Part shown: positions 4,953 through 5,626 of the stretch, one piece after another
Layout of the letters: every line of letters begins with the position of its first letter
How positions within the stretch are numbered: the stretch's first letter is position 1
Assembly (NCBI GenBank): GCA_030607895.1
Contig: JAUWJC010000301.1
Location: 1-5,626 of the forward strand
Direction: 5' to 3'
From: Pirellulales bacterium
GTDB lineage: Bacteria > Planctomycetota > Planctomycetia > Pirellulales > Thermoguttaceae
Length of the DNA stretch: 5,626 nucleotides
Program-made: the position numbers and the translations under genes
The notes under the pieces: model-generated
The model's database searches: none
The model's input: the letters and a program-made list of their open reading frames with translations, nothing else
Told to the model about the DNA's origin: nothing

Positions 4953-5396
4953 ATGAGTTCGGAGACCGTGGGAAGACCCATGGAAATCCTCCTGGTCGAA
5001 GACGACCTGGAGGATGCTGGCCTGACGATCGACGCGCTCAAGCAGGGCGGCATTCAGGGCCGGGTGAGCCTGGTCCGCGATGGGGTAGAGGCGATGGAGT
5101 TCTTGCACCGCAACGGCAGATACGCCCGCGTCCCGAGGCCCGATATCATCCTGTTGGACCTAAAACTTCCTAAAATGGACGGTAGGGAGGTACTCACTGA
5201 GGTTAAAAACGATGAGCAGCTCTGCCGCGTGCCGGTCGTCGTGCTTACCGCGTCGCGGACCCATCAGGAAATTCTCAGCGGCGAGAACCTCCACGTGGAA
5301 AGCTATCTGACCAAGCCGGTCGATGTTGGGCAGTTCGTGGCAGTAGTTAAATCTCTCCGCAAATACTTGCTTGCCGACGTCATCGTGCCTCAATAA
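4953..5396 (+). CDS. Single-domain response regulator (CheY/Rcp1-like receiver)
   Basis: The product is 147 residues and consists of one receiver domain without an output domain. The opening GRPMEILLVEDDLEDAGLTIDALK is typical of the Rcp1 subfamily, whose partners are usually phytochrome-like or other hybrid sensor kinases. The phosphorylation machinery is complete: an acidic pair in VEDD (E16, D17, D18), the phospho-acceptor D69 in DIILLDLKLPKMDG, T99 in VVVLTAS, and K121 in the LTKP motif. It should accept phosphate from a histidine kinase and act through protein contacts, either in a phosphorelay or on a target enzyme. No kinase is encoded in the window, so the partner is unknown. It is transcribed divergently from the SWIM gene, across a 242-bp region, and is followed by a rho-independent terminator, which suggests a monocistronic unit. 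Confidence 0.93.
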   Translation: MSSETVGRPMEILLVEDDLEDAGLTIDALKQGGIQGRVSLVRDGVEAMEFLHRNGRYARVPRPDIILLDLKLPKMDGREVLTEVKNDEQLCRVPVVVLTASRTHQEILSGENLHVESYLTKPVDVGQFVAVVKSLRKYLLADVIVPQ

Positions 5397-5417
5397 CCCC
5401 GGGCCTCTCGCTCGCAC

Positions 5418-5443
5418 GGCCAGTTGGGGACTGGTCCATTTTT
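5418..5443 (+). terminator. Rho-independent terminator after the response regulator
   Basis: GGCCAGT (5418-5424), a 5-nt loop TGGGG, and ACTGGTC (5430-5436) form a 7-bp stem with one G-U pair, followed by CATTTTT. It lies 21 bp after the stop codon at 5394-5396. A second T-run (about 5457-5463) follows. An alternative stem, CTGGTC with GGCCAG (5431-5450), would disrupt it. On the minus strand the hairpin is not followed by a U-tract, so it works mainly for the plus-strand gene. Confidence 0.7.
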
Positions 5444-5491
5444 CGGCCAGAAGACGTTTTTTTGGGCTCTTCCGTTTTTAGGTGCAAAACG

Positions 5492-5626
5492 CTAGAAACA
5501 CGGCCTTGAGTCCGGCAGCGGAAACTTCACCTCGAAGCCGTGCCCAGCACCATAACGCTCGTAGCCCAACAGTTCCACGCCTGGCGGCAAGGCCAACTTC
5601 ACTTTGACTTTGACCTCGGTTGGAGC
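5492..5626 (-). CDS. C-terminal fragment of an unidentified protein
   Basis: The minus strand is open from the window edge to a TAG at 5492-5494, giving 44 residues that begin APTEVKVKVKLALPPGVELL and end EVKFPLPDSRPCF; the start lies outside the window. The frame shows good coding character: third positions are GC-rich, and the sequence has a plausible alternation of beta strands (VKVKVKLAL, FEVKFPL) with a Gly/Pro-containing turn. I do not recognise the family. It converges on the response regulator, with 95 bp between the stop codons. No terminator for this gene is evident. Confidence 0.55.
   Translation of the reverse strand, partial: APTEVKVKVKLALPPGVELLGYERYGAGHGFEVKFPLPDSRPCF

Overview
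The window looks like chromosomal DNA of a GC-rich bacterium, most likely a planctomycete (Pirellulales-like). I base this on three things: a secreted ThuA-domain protein and a secreted right-handed beta-helix protein, both families strongly expanded in Planctomycetota; mostly single genes in alternating orientation rather than tight operons; and short repeat-rich intergenic elements (7-bp period tracts plus a small hairpin). The phylum call is an inference from protein style, not from a marker gene.

Layout, left to right. Positions 1-350 hold no gene I can defend, only a possible gene remnant at the extreme left edge and one copy of a short repeat. A near-consensus sigma70-type promoter (351-379) precedes a secreted ThuA-like protein (443-1204, +). 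Facing it, 16 bp away, is a MacroD-type macro domain protein (1221-1757, -). Its upstream region is a divergent intergenic stretch (1758-1993) with a second repeat copy, four CGATTGT heptamers and an extended -10 promoter. That promoter drives a short secreted beta-helix protein (1994-2911, +), whose last residues are encoded by a 7-bp period repeat. A third, fuller repeat copy (2876-2982) fills the gap to the stop codon of a long SWIM zinc-finger / helical-repeat protein (2983-4710, -). A divergent region (4711-4952) carries a promoter for the SWIM gene and a perfect inverted repeat in the leader of a single-domain response regulator (4953-5396, +). A rho-independent terminator follows it. 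The right edge holds the C-terminal 44 codons of an unidentified minus-strand gene.

The genes do not form an evident pathway. The ThuA and beta-helix proteins are exported and fit carbohydrate-related roles. The macro protein, SWIM protein and response regulator are cytoplasmic orphans: no ADP-ribosyltransferase, SNF2 helicase or histidine kinase is next to them. I see no phage, transposase, CRISPR, toxin-antitoxin or biosynthetic locus, and no convincing new multi-gene system. The most unusual content is non-coding: a small repeat family with overlapping alternative hairpins, one copy of which has become part of a protein C-terminus, and an iterated heptamer around the beta-helix promoter.
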